From positions 558,001 to 622,000 of the forward strand of contig NZ_CP102097.1 in NCBI RefSeq assembly GCF_024582835.1: DNA of 64,000 bases, in the 5' to 3' direction. Numbering within the stretch: the stretch's first letter is position 1; each line of letters starts with the position of its first letter. The DNA comes from Vibrio japonicus (GTDB taxonomy: Bacteria; Pseudomonadota; Gammaproteobacteria; Enterobacterales; Vibrionaceae). The notes beneath the pieces were generated by a model, which was given only the letters and a program-made list of their open reading frames with translations, was not told the origin of the DNA and did not search any database. Made by a program: the position numbers and the translations under genes. Below, piece after piece: positions 17,067-26,213 of the stretch.

Positions 17067-17786
17067 ATGAGTACCATCAGTTTGAATTCTACAATCACAC
17101 CAAATCGTGGCCGCCTGTTTTGGCAAGGAACCCTCGCCATGTTGCCACTTAGCATTGCCGTCATCCCTTGGGGGCTTTTGGCTGGCTCGTACGCTGTCGA
17201 GTCTGGCTTAACTATCATGGAGAGCCAAGCGCTATCTGCCATCCTCTTTGCGGGTTCCGCACAACTCGTGGCAACAGGAATGATAAAAGCAGGTGCCAGT
17301 TTGGCCACCATGCTGCTCGCCACCTTTTTTATTACATCGCGCCACTTTCTCTACAGTGTTTCAATGCGCAGCAAAATCAGTCCACTGCCTTTGCGGTGGC
17401 GTCTAGCCTTGGGTTATTTACTCACCGATGAATTGTTTGCACTGTGTGGCCAGCAGTCTGAGAAACAGTTCGACCGCTGGTACGCATTAGGAGCCGGACT
17501 GAGTTTCTACCTAATCTGGAATCTGGTCACGCTGATAGGCATTGTCGCTGGTAGTTACATTCCAGCGATGAACGAACTAGGGCTTGAGTTCGCTGTCGCA
17601 GCAACATTTATTGCTATTGTTATTCCCAATGTAAAAAGTTCACCTGTTCTCGTTGCGGTGCTGGTGTCTCTGACACTTTCGGTCGTATGCAGTTACTTGG
17701 GCATCGAGTCTGGACTCATGATCGCCAGCGTAGGCGGTATGTTGGCTGGCTACGTTGCTGAAATGTTCAGAGGGGCGAAATCATGA
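17067..17786 (+). CDS. azlC: AzlC family branched-chain amino acid exporter subunit
   Basis: 239 residues with about eight membrane helices. Family features are PLSIAVIPWGLLAGSYAVESGL (about 30-51), the GSAQLVATGM motif (about 69-78) and TSRHFLYSVSMR (about 93-104). Together with the small AzlD subunit it exports branched-chain amino acids or analogues. azlD overlaps its end by 4 bases. The regulator that should stand upstream is a remnant, and a hairpin with a T-run lies in the leader. Confidence 0.9.
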   Translation: MSTISLNSTITPNRGRLFWQGTLAMLPLSIAVIPWGLLAGSYAVESGLTIMESQALSAILFAGSAQLVATGMIKAGASLATMLLATFFITSRHFLYSVSMRSKISPLPLRWRLALGYLLTDELFALCGQQSEKQFDRWYALGAGLSFYLIWNLVTLIGIVAGSYIPAMNELGLEFAVAATFIAIVIPNVKSSPVLVAVLVSLTLSVVCSYLGIESGLMIASVGGMLAGYVAEMFRGAKS

Positions 17787-18091
17787 TTATGTTATCTATT
17801 TTGGCGATGACGGTTTTGGTCTTTGTCAGCCGCTACCTCTTTCTTGAGCCTAAGCTTCCACTACGACTTAACGCCCAAGCGCAACGATTACTTAGTTATT
17901 CTAGCCCAGCTGTACTTACGGCAATTTGGGCACCCATCGTGTTTATGCCCGATCAAGAACTCTGGTTAACCCCAAGCAATCCGTATCTCATTGGTGCAGC
18001 GGTAGCCGCGGTTATCGCGTGGAAAACGAAAAACGTTCTGCTAACCACATTCATTAGTATGGCTATTTTTCTTGTTCTTAAACTGATCTAG
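17783..18091 (+). CDS. azlD: AzlD family membrane protein
   Basis: 102 residues, four hydrophobic segments, the usual small partner of AzlC. The family core SRYLFLEPKLPLRLNAQAQRLLSYSSPAVL covers about residues 14-43. Its start overlaps the azlC stop by 4 bases, so the two are translationally coupled. Confidence 0.88.
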   Translation: MIMLSILAMTVLVFVSRYLFLEPKLPLRLNAQAQRLLSYSSPAVLTAIWAPIVFMPDQELWLTPSNPYLIGAAVAAVIAWKTKNVLLTTFISMAIFLVLKLI

Positions 18092-18138
18092 CCAAACAAA
18101 GCGGCAATACAGCCCATCCGTATAAACTGCAACCCATA

Positions 18139-18175
18139 ATAAAAAACCTCTGATCGATCATCTCAATCAGAGGTT
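18139..18175 (-). terminator. Terminator of the FAH-family gene
   Basis: A 10-base-pair stem (AACCTCTGAT/ATCAGAGGTT) with an 11-base loop; on the minus strand it runs into a T tract. It may also slow transcription coming from azlD. Confidence 0.8.
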
Positions 18176-18205
18176 AAACCTTAACCTTGAGGTAATGTAA
18201 AATGG

Positions 18206-18820
18206 CTATTTCGCCACCCACTCAATTTCAATTAAGGTCTCATCACCACTCTTCAATCGCGCTAGAAACACATCACCTTGATGAACTTCGCCAACGCCTT
18301 GTGGTGTTCCCGTCATGATCACATCGCCATCCTGAAGCGTCGTATAACTCTGAAGCTCTTCCAATATCACCTGTGGTGGATACATCATCTGAGAAACATC
18401 GCCTTTTTGAACTCTCACACAGTTGATAAATAGCTCTATTTCCAAACACGCAATATCGATTCCAGCTAACGGAATAAAGCGACTAAAAACCGCAGATCCA
18501 TCAAACGCTTTGGCGCGTTCCCAAGGAAGTCCTTTTTCTTTGAGCTTAGATTGCAACCCACGTTTGGTCAGATCTAACCCCAACCCTACGCCGTGGAACT
18601 GATTGTCTTTTACTAGAAAACAAATTTCGCCTTCGTAATGTAAAGGCTCTTGATGTGTAGAGCGTAATGTTGACGAGATAGACGTTGATGGCTTGTTGAA
18701 CACCACCATTTGCTCTGGTACAGCATTGTTAAGCTCGTGTATATGCTCCAAATAATTGCGACCAACACAAACGACCTTGGTTGGATACACCAATTCTTCA
18801 TCAAGCTTAATCGAGTACAT
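18206..18820 (-). CDS. Fumarylacetoacetate hydrolase family protein
   Basis: 204 residues of the single-domain FAH fold. Seen are the start VGRNYLEHIHEL, the metal-ligand motif HYEGEICFLV (about residues 62-71), a lysine/aspartate region KAFDGSAVFSRF and the closing GDVIMTGTPQGVG. Family members are acylpyruvate hydrolases, oxaloacetate decarboxylases/tautomerases or catechol-pathway enzymes; the exact reaction is not deducible. ATG at 18820 is preferred (AAGGAAG ahead) over the one at 18847. It is monocistronic. Confidence 0.85.
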   Translation of the reverse strand: MYSIKLDEELVYPTKVVCVGRNYLEHIHELNNAVPEQMVVFNKPSTSISSTLRSTHQEPLHYEGEICFLVKDNQFHGVGLGLDLTKRGLQSKLKEKGLPWERAKAFDGSAVFSRFIPLAGIDIACLEIELFINCVRVQKGDVSQMMYPPQVILEELQSYTTLQDGDVIMTGTPQGVGEVHQGDVFLARLKSGDETLIEIEWVAK

Positions 18821-18931
18821 ACTTTCTTCCTTGAACAACGAGAACATAAGGGGATGATTCTAGTCTAAGTATGTTAAAAATAAACGAAATTAAGCGCGAA
18901 AACCGGACCAAATACCCATTATTGTTTAAAC

Positions 18932-18961
18932 AAAAAGCGCCTGCACATACGTACAAGCGCT
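18932..18961 (-). terminator. Terminator of the porin gene
   Basis: An 11-base-pair stem (AGCGCTTGTAC arm read on the minus strand, two G-U pairs) with a GTAT loop is followed by TTTTTG. It lies 36 bases past the porin stop. Confidence 0.85.
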
Positions 18962-18996
18962 CAATTATCATTAGCGTTACGTTAGGAAGGTTTAAC

Positions 18997-20007
18997 CTAT
19001 AGGAAGTAACGTGCACCTACCGTCCACAAGTCATCCTCGTCCTCATTAATGTCGTTACCTGCGTCAACCTGATAACCTGCAAATCCAACAAACTTAGGCG
19101 TGATAGTGTATTCCAACTGAATAGCTGCCTGACTGAATATGGTGTCACTAGTCTCTGAATTTTCTAGCTGTTCATAGTTCGCTATCAAGTTCATGCCGTA
19201 CCCTAATCCATACGCCACCAACACCTCGAGGGCTTCAGATTCTTTAACACCATCCACATAATCATTCATGGCAAACACTGCTGCACCATAAAAACCGCTG
19301 CCATAGTCACCCGCGCTAACCGACACGGCGTGAGATTCTGCTTCAACCGTATCAGCAACAGTCACATCACCTACACTGTACGCATACCCTAACGTGAACA
19401 TGTCCGTTGCTAGACCCAGAGCCACTTGAACTCTATCATCGTAGTTTTCTGTTACTCCATCATCATCGTAATCGTCTTCATTGTTACCTTGCCAGCCTAA
19501 GCCCACATTTAAATCACCAAGGCCGCCTAACGCTAGGGCTTTACGATAACTCACCATTTTTTCCGCACGTGCGGTACCTAAGTTGTAGTGATTTTCATAA
19601 AGAAAGTCAGTTGCAAACGCGATCGGTAAGTCTGTTACACCTGCCACGTCGTAATATGGTGACCATTGAGTGCCGACAACCAAACGACCATACTGATCAT
19701 GAGTCGCACCAATGTAGCCTAAACGTGTCGAGAAGGATTGCTCACCACCATTTAGGTAGTTAAGTGCCCATTCACCTTTTGCATCGACAGTAACGCCATT
19801 GCCAAGGTCTTGAACACCGGCAACATTAATACGAGGTGATACTTGGTGGACTTTAACCTCACCGCTTGAGTCGTATTCGCCAACACCTACATCGACATAC
19901 CCACCAATGGCGAGCGTCGTATCACCACTACGGTAAACTTCAGCTGCAAACGCGTTGGTACCACATGCTGTTGCCATCACTGCTATGGCTAATAATTTCA
20001 TTTTCAT
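18997..20007 (-). CDS. Outer membrane porin
   Basis: 336 residues: signal peptide (about 1-21, ending AFAA) and a beta-barrel with the pattern of Gram-negative general porins (GYVDVGVGEY at the N-terminus, SFSTRLGYIGATHDQYGRLVVGTQWSPYYDVAG in the first quarter, alternating strands to TVGARYFL at the end). The final residue is leucine after phenylalanine rather than the usual terminal aromatic. It forms passive channels for small solutes. A CRP-like site lies about 220 bases upstream and a strong terminator follows. I do not assign it to OmpU, OmpC or another named Vibrio porin. Confidence 0.88.
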   Translation of the reverse strand: MKMKLLAIAVMATACGTNAFAAEVYRSGDTTLAIGGYVDVGVGEYDSSGEVKVHQVSPRINVAGVQDLGNGVTVDAKGEWALNYLNGGEQSFSTRLGYIGATHDQYGRLVVGTQWSPYYDVAGVTDLPIAFATDFLYENHYNLGTARAEKMVSYRKALALGGLGDLNVGLGWQGNNEDDYDDDGVTENYDDRVQVALGLATDMFTLGYAYSVGDVTVADTVEAESHAVSVSAGDYGSGFYGAAVFAMNDYVDGVKESEALEVLVAYGLGYGMNLIANYEQLENSETSDTIFSQAAIQLEYTITPKFVGFAGYQVDAGNDINEDEDDLWTVGARYFL

Positions 20008-20222
20008 AATATTGTGTCCGTAAAAAGGTTAAACCTCGTCCGAATAAGGCAAACGCCAAAACAACGTGAACACTAAAAAGCTAGTCGGTAAAAAGCGTTT
20101 GTGAAAAGCTTACCCCGTCAAATTTTCGTTAATTTATGAAGGTTCTCAAACAATATTCGTCACAACCATGAATAAGCAACTGATTTAACAGTCTAATTTT
20201 GTCCAAGCAACAATTCGAAGCT

Positions 20223-20244
20223 TTAAGTGATTTAACTCACAATT
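20223..20244 (-). promoter_or_regulatory. CRP-like site upstream of the porin
   Basis: AGTGA-TTTAAC-TCACA contains the symmetric core GTGA-N6-TCAC of the CRP consensus TGTGA-N6-TCACA. It lies about 220 bases before the porin start in a 440-base gap that otherwise holds only AT-rich DNA and the pstS terminator. Confidence 0.4.
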
Positions 20245-20382
20245 TTCATAATTTGCTATGAACTTTATTCTGGTTTGATAAAGAAAGTCCGCAATCACAC
20301 AATAGGAAAAATTATTGTCTAGAAAGGAAAAAGAGAGTAGGCGATATCATATAAGCGCACGATTAACGGTCTTAAATAAACG

Positions 20383-20418
20383 AAAAAGCCGCCACTCTTA
20401 TATAGATGGAGCGACGGC
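20383..20418 (-). terminator. Terminator of pstS
   Basis: Read on the minus strand, GCCGTCGCTC pairs with GAGTGGCGGC over 10 positions (two G-U pairs) and is followed by TTTTTC. It lies 32 bases past the pstS stop. Confidence 0.8.
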
Positions 20419-20449
20419 ATAAAAATGTGTTTTCAATTATCGATATTGG

Positions 20450-21274
20450 CTATTTGTTGTTTTTAACCGCTGTGTAGCCATACTCTTCGATCAGCTGCGA
20501 TGCTTCTTTGCTGCTTAGGTACTTAATAAAAGTTCTGATTTCATCATCTGCCTTGCCCTCTTTGTAAACAACAAGGAATGGACGTGCTAACTCGTATTTT
20601 CCGTTAGCGATCATTGCATTATCGGGTTTTACGCCTTCAAACGTAATCGGCTTAACAGATTGGTCGATTGACCCCGTAGAAATAAAACCAATCGCTTGTT
20701 TGTTATGGTTTACGATGGTTTTGACCATACTGTTGCTATTTACCACTAAGTTGTTTGGGCTGATGTCTGACACTAAGCGATTGTTAATTATCTTAGTTAA
20801 CCCCATCAGACTTTCAAAGCTGTAACGAGAACCGGATGATGCTTCACGCGTGACAACCGCGATTGCCTGATCGTTGCCACCGATCTCTTTCCAATTGGTG
20901 ATTTTACCTTTGTAAATATCAAACAACTGCTCTCTCGTGATATTTTCAACCGAATTCGACTTGTTTACGACAACCGCTAAGCCATCATACGCTATCAAGT
21001 TAACGGCTAGATCTTCATCCTTCTCACTTTCTGTCAAATAGCGAGAACTCATACCAATGTCAGCAACACCTTTTTTTACTAGTGTAATACCGGCTGTTGA
21101 ACCAACCCCTTGCACAGCAATGTAACTTTCAGGATGAGTAGAGTTATAGGTTTCAGCCAATACATCCATCACACGTGCCACAGACGTTGAGCCAGATACA
21201 TTGACCTCGCTAGCCAACGCAGGTTGAACCGCTAGGGTACAGGATAAGAGTGCAGCAGCCACAGTGCGAAACAT
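20450..21274 (-). CDS. Phosphate-binding protein of the PstS family
   Basis: 274 residues with a signal peptide (start MFRTVAAALLSCTLAV, cleavage after ALAS) and the PstS-like substrate-binding fold. Phosphate-contact motifs are VSGSTSVARVMD near the mature N-terminus, IGMSSRYLTESE, and TREASSGSRYSFESL. It binds phosphate in the periplasm for a PstCAB-type transporter, but no pstC, pstA or pstB lies here, so it is an orphan that would serve a transporter elsewhere or have a sensing role. The start ATG at 21274 has GGAG 7 bases ahead; an in-frame ATG lies four codons upstream. Confidence 0.85.
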   Translation of the reverse strand: MFRTVAAALLSCTLAVQPALASEVNVSGSTSVARVMDVLAETYNSTHPESYIAVQGVGSTAGITLVKKGVADIGMSSRYLTESEKDEDLAVNLIAYDGLAVVVNKSNSVENITREQLFDIYKGKITNWKEIGGNDQAIAVVTREASSGSRYSFESLMGLTKIINNRLVSDISPNNLVVNSNSMVKTIVNHNKQAIGFISTGSIDQSVKPITFEGVKPDNAMIANGKYELARPFLVVYKEGKADDEIRTFIKYLSSKEASQLIEEYGYTAVKNNK

Positions 21275-21415
21275 AATTTTCTCCATTCAAATTCAAGTAG
21301 GTAACCTTAACCGCAGCCATCATATTGCGATTAGATTACATTTTTGTGAAATGATATACAGACGGCGAAATATCCAAGAAATACTATGCTTAGAGTATCT
21401 GTAGTTGGAGCCAAT

Positions 21416-21769
21416 ATGAGTGTTGTGAGTTTGCTACAAAGACAAGTTGAAAGTCGTGCTCAGCTCATCTGCAAGCAGCGAAATCAAAGTGTGCCCGCAG
21501 AGTTAGGCAAAGCCACCTATGAAACGATAGAAGACGGTGTCGTGTTTATAAAAGAGCACTTTCTGCTCGATTCGACGCATCGTGAATTTATAAACCGAGT
21601 GGCGAAAGTCGAGTGGAACGCGGATAAAATCCGGTGGGAGTTATTTATGCCAGATACTATCTATGCAGACCGTTGGCTACCCTACCCATTTTTATCCAGT
21701 AGCAGTGATTTGACGGCTATCATGCGCGAAATAGATAAAGATCCGAAGGCAATATTCTGGGAAGATTGA
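21416..21769 (+). CDS. DUF3024 domain protein
   Basis: 117 residues, cytoplasmic, no membrane segment. The DUF3024 pattern is visible: helical N-terminus LLQRQVESRAQLICKQR, then VAKVEWNADKIRWELFMPD, DRWLPYPFLSSSSDLTAIMREIDKDPKAIFW. Function unknown. The start is set at the ATG preceded by TTGGAG; the frame reaches back to 21386. It is convergent with rnb and shares a terminator with it. Confidence 0.75.
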   Translation: MSVVSLLQRQVESRAQLICKQRNQSVPAELGKATYETIEDGVVFIKEHFLLDSTHREFINRVAKVEWNADKIRWELFMPDTIYADRWLPYPFLSSSSDLTAIMREIDKDPKAIFWED

Positions 21770-21773
21770 AATA

Positions 21774-21799
21774 AAAAAGGCACTCAAGGTGCCTTTTTA
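21774..21799. terminator. Bidirectional terminator between DUF3024 gene and rnb
   Basis: An 8-base-pair stem AAAGGCAC/GTGCCTTT with loop TCAAG, flanked by A-run and T-run, so it works on both strands. Confidence 0.9.
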
Positions 21800-21815
21800 A
21801 AGATTAAATATCGCT

Positions 21816-23819
21816 TTAATCCGCTGCAACTTCCGGTTGTTCTATTGGTTTGACATCTTCAAACACTTGTACAGGCTTTGCCACAAGGCTGCGATTTTCT
21901 TGGTTCACATCGTTGAGAACCACTTCCAGCACATCACCTAATCGGTAAACCACTTCTTTGTCGATTGAGATAGTGCCATTTTCACCGTCACACGCCAGAC
22001 GTTCTTTGTTTGCAAGAATCAAAGAGCCAGGTATAAATGCCGCCGCACCATTTTCCATCAGACGGATTCGTGCACCCGCACGCGAAATATCAAAGATCTC
22101 ACCGTTAAATACGGTACCTTTCTCTACTTCATCCGCCAATGTACGAGCGTATAACCAATCACCGACATTGCGTTCTGCAATCTTGTGGTGCTTGCGGTGT
22201 AGCGCTAGTTCTTCACCCACGGTTTCGTCAGCCGTTTGCACTGGCTCTTTACCCAATACATGTGCTTTTAGAATACGGTGGTTGATCATGTCGCCGTACT
22301 TACGAATTGGGGATGTCCAAGTCGCGTAAAGCTCTAGTCCCATTGCGTAATGTGGCAGTGGCTGATTGCCGATCTCGCTGTAGGTCTGGTACTTACGGAT
22401 ACGGTTATCGAGGTAAGAGGTGTCTTGCTTCGCTAGCCAGCGGCGCAATTCTGCAAACCCTTCAAGCGTTGTAATCGATTCTGTGGTAAATGGCAGCTCA
22501 CCCTCAGGGTTAATAAGCGCAACCACATCTTCAATCTTTTCAGGTTTAAAACCAGCGTGTGTGTTAAATACGCCTGAACCAAAGCTCGCTTGCAGTGTGC
22601 GACCCGCACAAATGTTAGCGGTGATCATGGCTTCTTCAACCAGACGGTTTGCGCAACGACGCATATCGGCATGAATCGCAACAACGTCGTTGTCTTCACT
22701 CAACTCAAAGCGATAGTCTGGACGATCTGGGAACACAACCGCATTCTTCTCACGCCACTCGGCACGCGCTTTCGAAAATTCATACAAATCACGAACAATT
22801 TCTGCGATATGTTCGTTTGGTTGCCATGCTTCACAGCCACCATTCTCGATCCAATCTGAAACGTTGTCATATACCAGGCGAGCGTGAGACTTGATGTTAG
22901 CAGCAAAGAACTGGATATCGTCGCCGATCACGCCGTCTTTACTTACCGTGACGCTACAACATAGTGCTGGGCGCACTTCGTTTTCAATCAGTGAACACAG
23001 TTCATCCGCGAGGTCGCGTGGTAGCATTGGGATGTTGCGACCTGGAAGGTAAATCGTGAAACCACGCTCACGTGCTACTTTGTCCATCTCGCTGTCAGGA
23101 GTGATGTATGCTGTTGGATCAGCAATGGCAATCGTCAGCTCGAAGTCGCCACTGTCGAGTTTCTTCGCATAAAGGGCATCATCCATATCTTTTGTTGACT
23201 CACCATCGATGGTCACAAAAGGAATGTGGGTCATATCTATACGCTCTAAATCAGCGTCGTCTTTCACTTCCCAGTTTTCGATACCCGCAGGTTCACTATT
23301 TGGTAGATCATTTTCCGCCAACGTAACCCACCAAGGTGCAATTTTATCGTTCGCATCTGTGATCTTTTCAGAGATTTCTACAAAGAAACCGTTATCACCT
23401 TTCAACGGATGACGCGTCAGATGTGCGACAACCCAATCCCCCTCTTTGAAGTCATCACTCTTAAGGCCTTTCTTGACATTAGCCTTTAGAGATAACTTCT
23501 TCATCTGCGGATGATCTGGCGCAACATTCAACTTGCCCTTAAACAGCTTTACACGACCAATGAAGCGCGTAAATGTTTGCTCCAATAACTCTTCTGGTTC
23601 TGCCACTTCACGCTCTTTTTCAGTGCGGATAATCGCTTTTACTTTGTCGCCATGAAGACACTTTTTCATATACGGTGGTGGAATGAAAAAGCTGGTTTTA
23701 CTGTCTACTTCAAGGAAGCCAAAGCCCTTCTCAGTCGCTTTGATTGTCCCTTCCTTTTTAGGTAGGTTTTCTTGGATTTGCTGCTTAAGTTGAGCCAGTA
23801 GCGGGTTATCTTGGAACAT
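21816..23819 (-). CDS. rnb: Exoribonuclease II
   Basis: Degrades single-stranded RNA from the 3' end, a cytoplasmic hydrolase of mRNA turnover. The 667 residues hold two N-terminal cold-shock-like domains (about 1-160), the RNB catalytic domain with the metal-binding aspartates in [19 protein letters not shown] (about 205-223), and a C-terminal S1 domain (about 555-640, [20 protein letters not shown]). The length agrees with E. coli RNase II (644) rather than RNase R (about 800). It is divergent from deaD, with 366 bases between their starts. Confidence 0.93.
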   Translation of the reverse strand: MFQDNPLLAQLKQQIQENLPKKEGTIKATEKGFGFLEVDSKTSFFIPPPYMKKCLHGDKVKAIIRTEKEREVAEPEELLEQTFTRFIGRVKLFKGKLNVAPDHPQMKKLSLKANVKKGLKSDDFKEGDWVVAHLTRHPLKGDNGFFVEISEKITDANDKIAPWWVTLAENDLPNSEPAGIENWEVKDDADLERIDMTHIPFVTIDGESTKDMDDALYAKKLDSGDFELTIAIADPTAYITPDSEMDKVARERGFTIYLPGRNIPMLPRDLADELCSLIENEVRPALCCSVTVSKDGVIGDDIQFFAANIKSHARLVYDNVSDWIENGGCEAWQPNEHIAEIVRDLYEFSKARAEWREKNAVVFPDRPDYRFELSEDNDVVAIHADMRRCANRLVEEAMITANICAGRTLQASFGSGVFNTHAGFKPEKIEDVVALINPEGELPFTTESITTLEGFAELRRWLAKQDTSYLDNRIRKYQTYSEIGNQPLPHYAMGLELYATWTSPIRKYGDMINHRILKAHVLGKEPVQTADETVGEELALHRKHHKIAERNVGDWLYARTLADEVEKGTVFNGEIFDISRAGARIRLMENGAAAFIPGSLILANKERLACDGENGTISIDKEVVYRLGDVLEVVLNDVNQENRSLVAKPVQVFEDVKPIEQPEVAAD

Positions 23820-24185
23820 CTCTACAATTTCTTACTGAAAAAATTGCGCACACTATAACATTGCGGCTATGGCCAAGCTACCTTGAGTAGATGACTATCT
23901 ACAAAAGTGTTTATTTAATAGCCTGTTAAAAACGTAAAAAATGACCGCCATGAAGGTTTTATGAACACTTTTCTCTCATGTGAGAAAAATATGTGATGTA
24001 TTTCAATTTTTTCTAGCTTTTTTTGTGCTTTTAGGGAATAATTCGCACCCCTTATATATGTCCCAAGCGGCTTGATGCGATTTACGACTTATCCGCATCT
24101 GAACGGATTCAGCGATAATCAGGATTGGTATTGGAATTGGTAGAGCTCGTGGGACCTTTTGTTGACATTAATTAGTAGGATCCCA
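23820..24185. promoter_or_regulatory. rnb-deaD divergent region and long deaD leader
   Basis: 366 bases without a gene. It contains a hairpin TTTTCTC/GAGAAAA (23969-23988), a promoter-like stretch near 24036-24058 (GAATAAT, TATATA) and about 120 bases of less AT-rich DNA before the deaD ribosome site. If transcription starts near 24060, deaD would have a 5' leader of over 100 bases, as cold-shock helicase genes usually have. This is inference. Confidence 0.4.
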
Positions 24186-26129
24186 ATGACAGATTCTGTA
24201 ATCCAGTTTAGCGATCTAGCGCTTAACGACTCTATCCTTTCTGCTCTTGACGGAATGGGTTTCGTTTCACCAACTCCAATTCAGGCGGCGGCTATCCCTC
24301 ACCTGATGGCTGGTTCAGACGCACTAGGTAAAGCTCAAACGGGTACTGGTAAAACAGCAGCGTTCTCTCTGCCACTTCTAAACAAGGTTGATTTCTCTCA
24401 ACGTAAGCCACAAGCGATCGTGCTTGCTCCGACTCGTGAGCTAGCAATCCAAGTAGCTGCTGAGATGAAGAACCTAGGTAAAAACATCTCTGGCCTTAAA
24501 GTGCTAGAAATCTACGGTGGTGCATCTATCGTTGATCAGATGCGTGCTCTTAAAAATGGCGCGCAAATTATCGTAGGTACACCAGGTCGTGTTCAAGACC
24601 TAATCAACCGCGATCGCCTTCACCTAGACGAAGTACACACATTCGTTCTGGATGAAGCAGACGAAATGCTAAACATGGGTTTCGTTGATGACGTAACAGC
24701 GATCATGGAACACGCGCCATCTTCTGCACAACGTGTTTTGTTCTCTGCGACTATGCCTCCAATGCTGAAAAACATTGTTGAGCGCTTCCTACGTGAACCA
24801 GTAACGATTGACGTTGCGGGTAAAAACCACACAGTAGATAAAGTAGAGCAACAATTCTGGGTTGTTAAAGGCGTAGAAAAAGACGAAGCCATGTCTCGTC
24901 TACTTGAAACTGAAGAGACTGACGCGTCTATCGTATTCGTACGTACTCGTCAGGATACTGAGCGTCTGGCTGATTGGTTATGTGCACGCGGCTTCAAAGC
25001 GTCTGCACTACACGGTGACATTCCTCAGTCTCTACGTGAGCGTACTGTTGATCACATCAAACAAGGTGTTATCGACATTCTTGTTGCAACTGACGTTGTT
25101 GCTCGTGGTCTTGACGTTCCTCGTATCACGCACGTATTTAACTACGACATCCCATTCGATGTTGAGTCATACATCCACCGTATCGGCCGTACTGGTCGTG
25201 CTGGACGTAAAGGTAAAGCGATCCTTCTAGTTCGCACAAACCAAATGCGTATGCTTCGCACTATCGAGCGCGTAACTAAGTCTTCAATGGAAGAAATCCA
25301 ACTTCCAATGCGTGACAAAGTTGCTGAAGCTCGTCTAGTTAAACTAGGTGCTGAACTAGAAGCAGACAAAGAACACAAAGCGCTAGAGAAATTCTCTGAG
25401 CTAGTTGAAAAACTGCAAGAAACGCTAGAAATCGATGCAACTACACTAGCTGCTATCCTTCTTAAGCGTCAGCAAGGCAAACGCCCGCTATTCTACATTG
25501 GCGAAGACCCAATGATTGAAGCAATTGAGCGTGATAAGAAACGTCGTCAAGATCGCCGCGAAGGTGGCCGTGATGGTCGTCGTGAAGGTGGACGTGACTT
25601 CAACAGCAACCAAGATTGGGATACTTACCAGTTCCAAGTTGGTCGCGAGCAAGGCGTTCAAGTGAAAGACATCGTTGGTGCACTAGCAAACGAACTAGGC
25701 CTAACTAAAGGTTCTATCGGCGCGATCAAACTGGCTCAAGGCGAAACTTACGTTCAGCTGCCAAAAGCAATGTCTTCAGACGCAGCAACTAAGCTAAGCA
25801 AGCTTCGTATTCGTCAGAAACAAGTTGACGCTGTTGTTTGTGACTTCAACGATTTCCGTGAACCTCGTGGTCGCCGTGACGGTGGTCGTGATGGTGGTGG
25901 TCGTGGTCGCGATGGCGGTCGTCGTGAAGGCGGTTTCCGTAATCGTGATGGTAACCGTGAAGGCAACCGCGAAGGCGGCGGCTACCGTGGTAACCGTGAA
26001 GGTGGTCGTGGTAATCGTGAAGGCGGCCGTGATGGCGAACGTCGTTTCGACCGTAACCGTGGTGGTGATCACCGTGGTAACCATCGTGGTGAACGTGGTC
26101 ATGGACGTGCTCGTCGCAGCGAAGGTTAA
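24186..26129 (+). CDS. deaD: DEAD-box ATP-dependent RNA helicase (DeaD/CsdA)
   Basis: Unwinds RNA structures; in E. coli it acts in ribosome assembly and mRNA decay in the cold. 647 residues: Q motif and AQTGTGKTAAFSLP (Walker A, about 50-63), PTRELAIQ, the DEAD box in VLDEADEML, SATMP, and motif VI HRIGRTGRAGR; then a DbpA-like RNA-binding domain (about 475-560) and a tail of some 90 residues rich in Arg-Gly-Asp/Glu repeats. ATG at 24186 is preferred because AGGA stands 6 bases ahead. Codon use is strongly biased (GGT, CGT, CGC), a sign of high expression. Confidence 0.93.
   Translation: MTDSVIQFSDLALNDSILSALDGMGFVSPTPIQAAAIPHLMAGSDALGKAQTGTGKTAAFSLPLLNKVDFSQRKPQAIVLAPTRELAIQVAAEMKNLGKNISGLKVLEIYGGASIVDQMRALKNGAQIIVGTPGRVQDLINRDRLHLDEVHTFVLDEADEMLNMGFVDDVTAIMEHAPSSAQRVLFSATMPPMLKNIVERFLREPVTIDVAGKNHTVDKVEQQFWVVKGVEKDEAMSRLLETEETDASIVFVRTRQDTERLADWLCARGFKASALHGDIPQSLRERTVDHIKQGVIDILVATDVVARGLDVPRITHVFNYDIPFDVESYIHRIGRTGRAGRKGKAILLVRTNQMRMLRTIERVTKSSMEEIQLPMRDKVAEARLVKLGAELEADKEHKALEKFSELVEKLQETLEIDATTLAAILLKRQQGKRPLFYIGEDPMIEAIERDKKRRQDRREGGRDGRREGGRDFNSNQDWDTYQFQVGREQGVQVKDIVGALANELGLTKGSIGAIKLAQGETYVQLPKAMSSDAATKLSKLRIRQKQVDAVVCDFNDFREPRGRRDGGRDGGGRGRDGGRREGGFRNRDGNREGNREGGGYRGNREGGRGNREGGRDGERRFDRNRGGDHRGNHRGERGHGRARRSEG
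25855..26122 (+). repeat. Degenerate tandem repeats coding the RG-rich deaD tail
   Basis: Imperfect repeats of about 12-18 bases built from CGTGAAGGTGGT- and CGTGATGGTGGT-like units encode RDGGR, NREGG and related blocks. The regular units also open long frames on the other strands, which are artefacts. A shorter patch of the same kind is at 25545-25600. Confidence 0.8.
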
Positions 26130-26154
26130 TCCTTGCTGATACGCACATGAATAC

Positions 26155-26187
26155 AAAAAGCCAGTAGCAATGCTACTGGCTTTTTTT
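26155..26187. terminator. Bidirectional terminator between deaD and rbsR
   Basis: A near-perfect hairpin AAAAAGCCAGTAGC/GCTACTGGCTTTTT with a very short AAT loop. It lies 26 bases after deaD and 27 after rbsR, which converge. Confidence 0.92.
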
Positions 26188-26213
26188 GTTATTTTTTAAT
26201 TAGCTCGGAAAGG

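Noticed and set aside
25794..26156. Threonine- or histidine-rich antisense frames over the deaD tail
   Set aside because: They result from the regular CGT/GGT repeats that code the RG-rich tail; no ribosome site or family.
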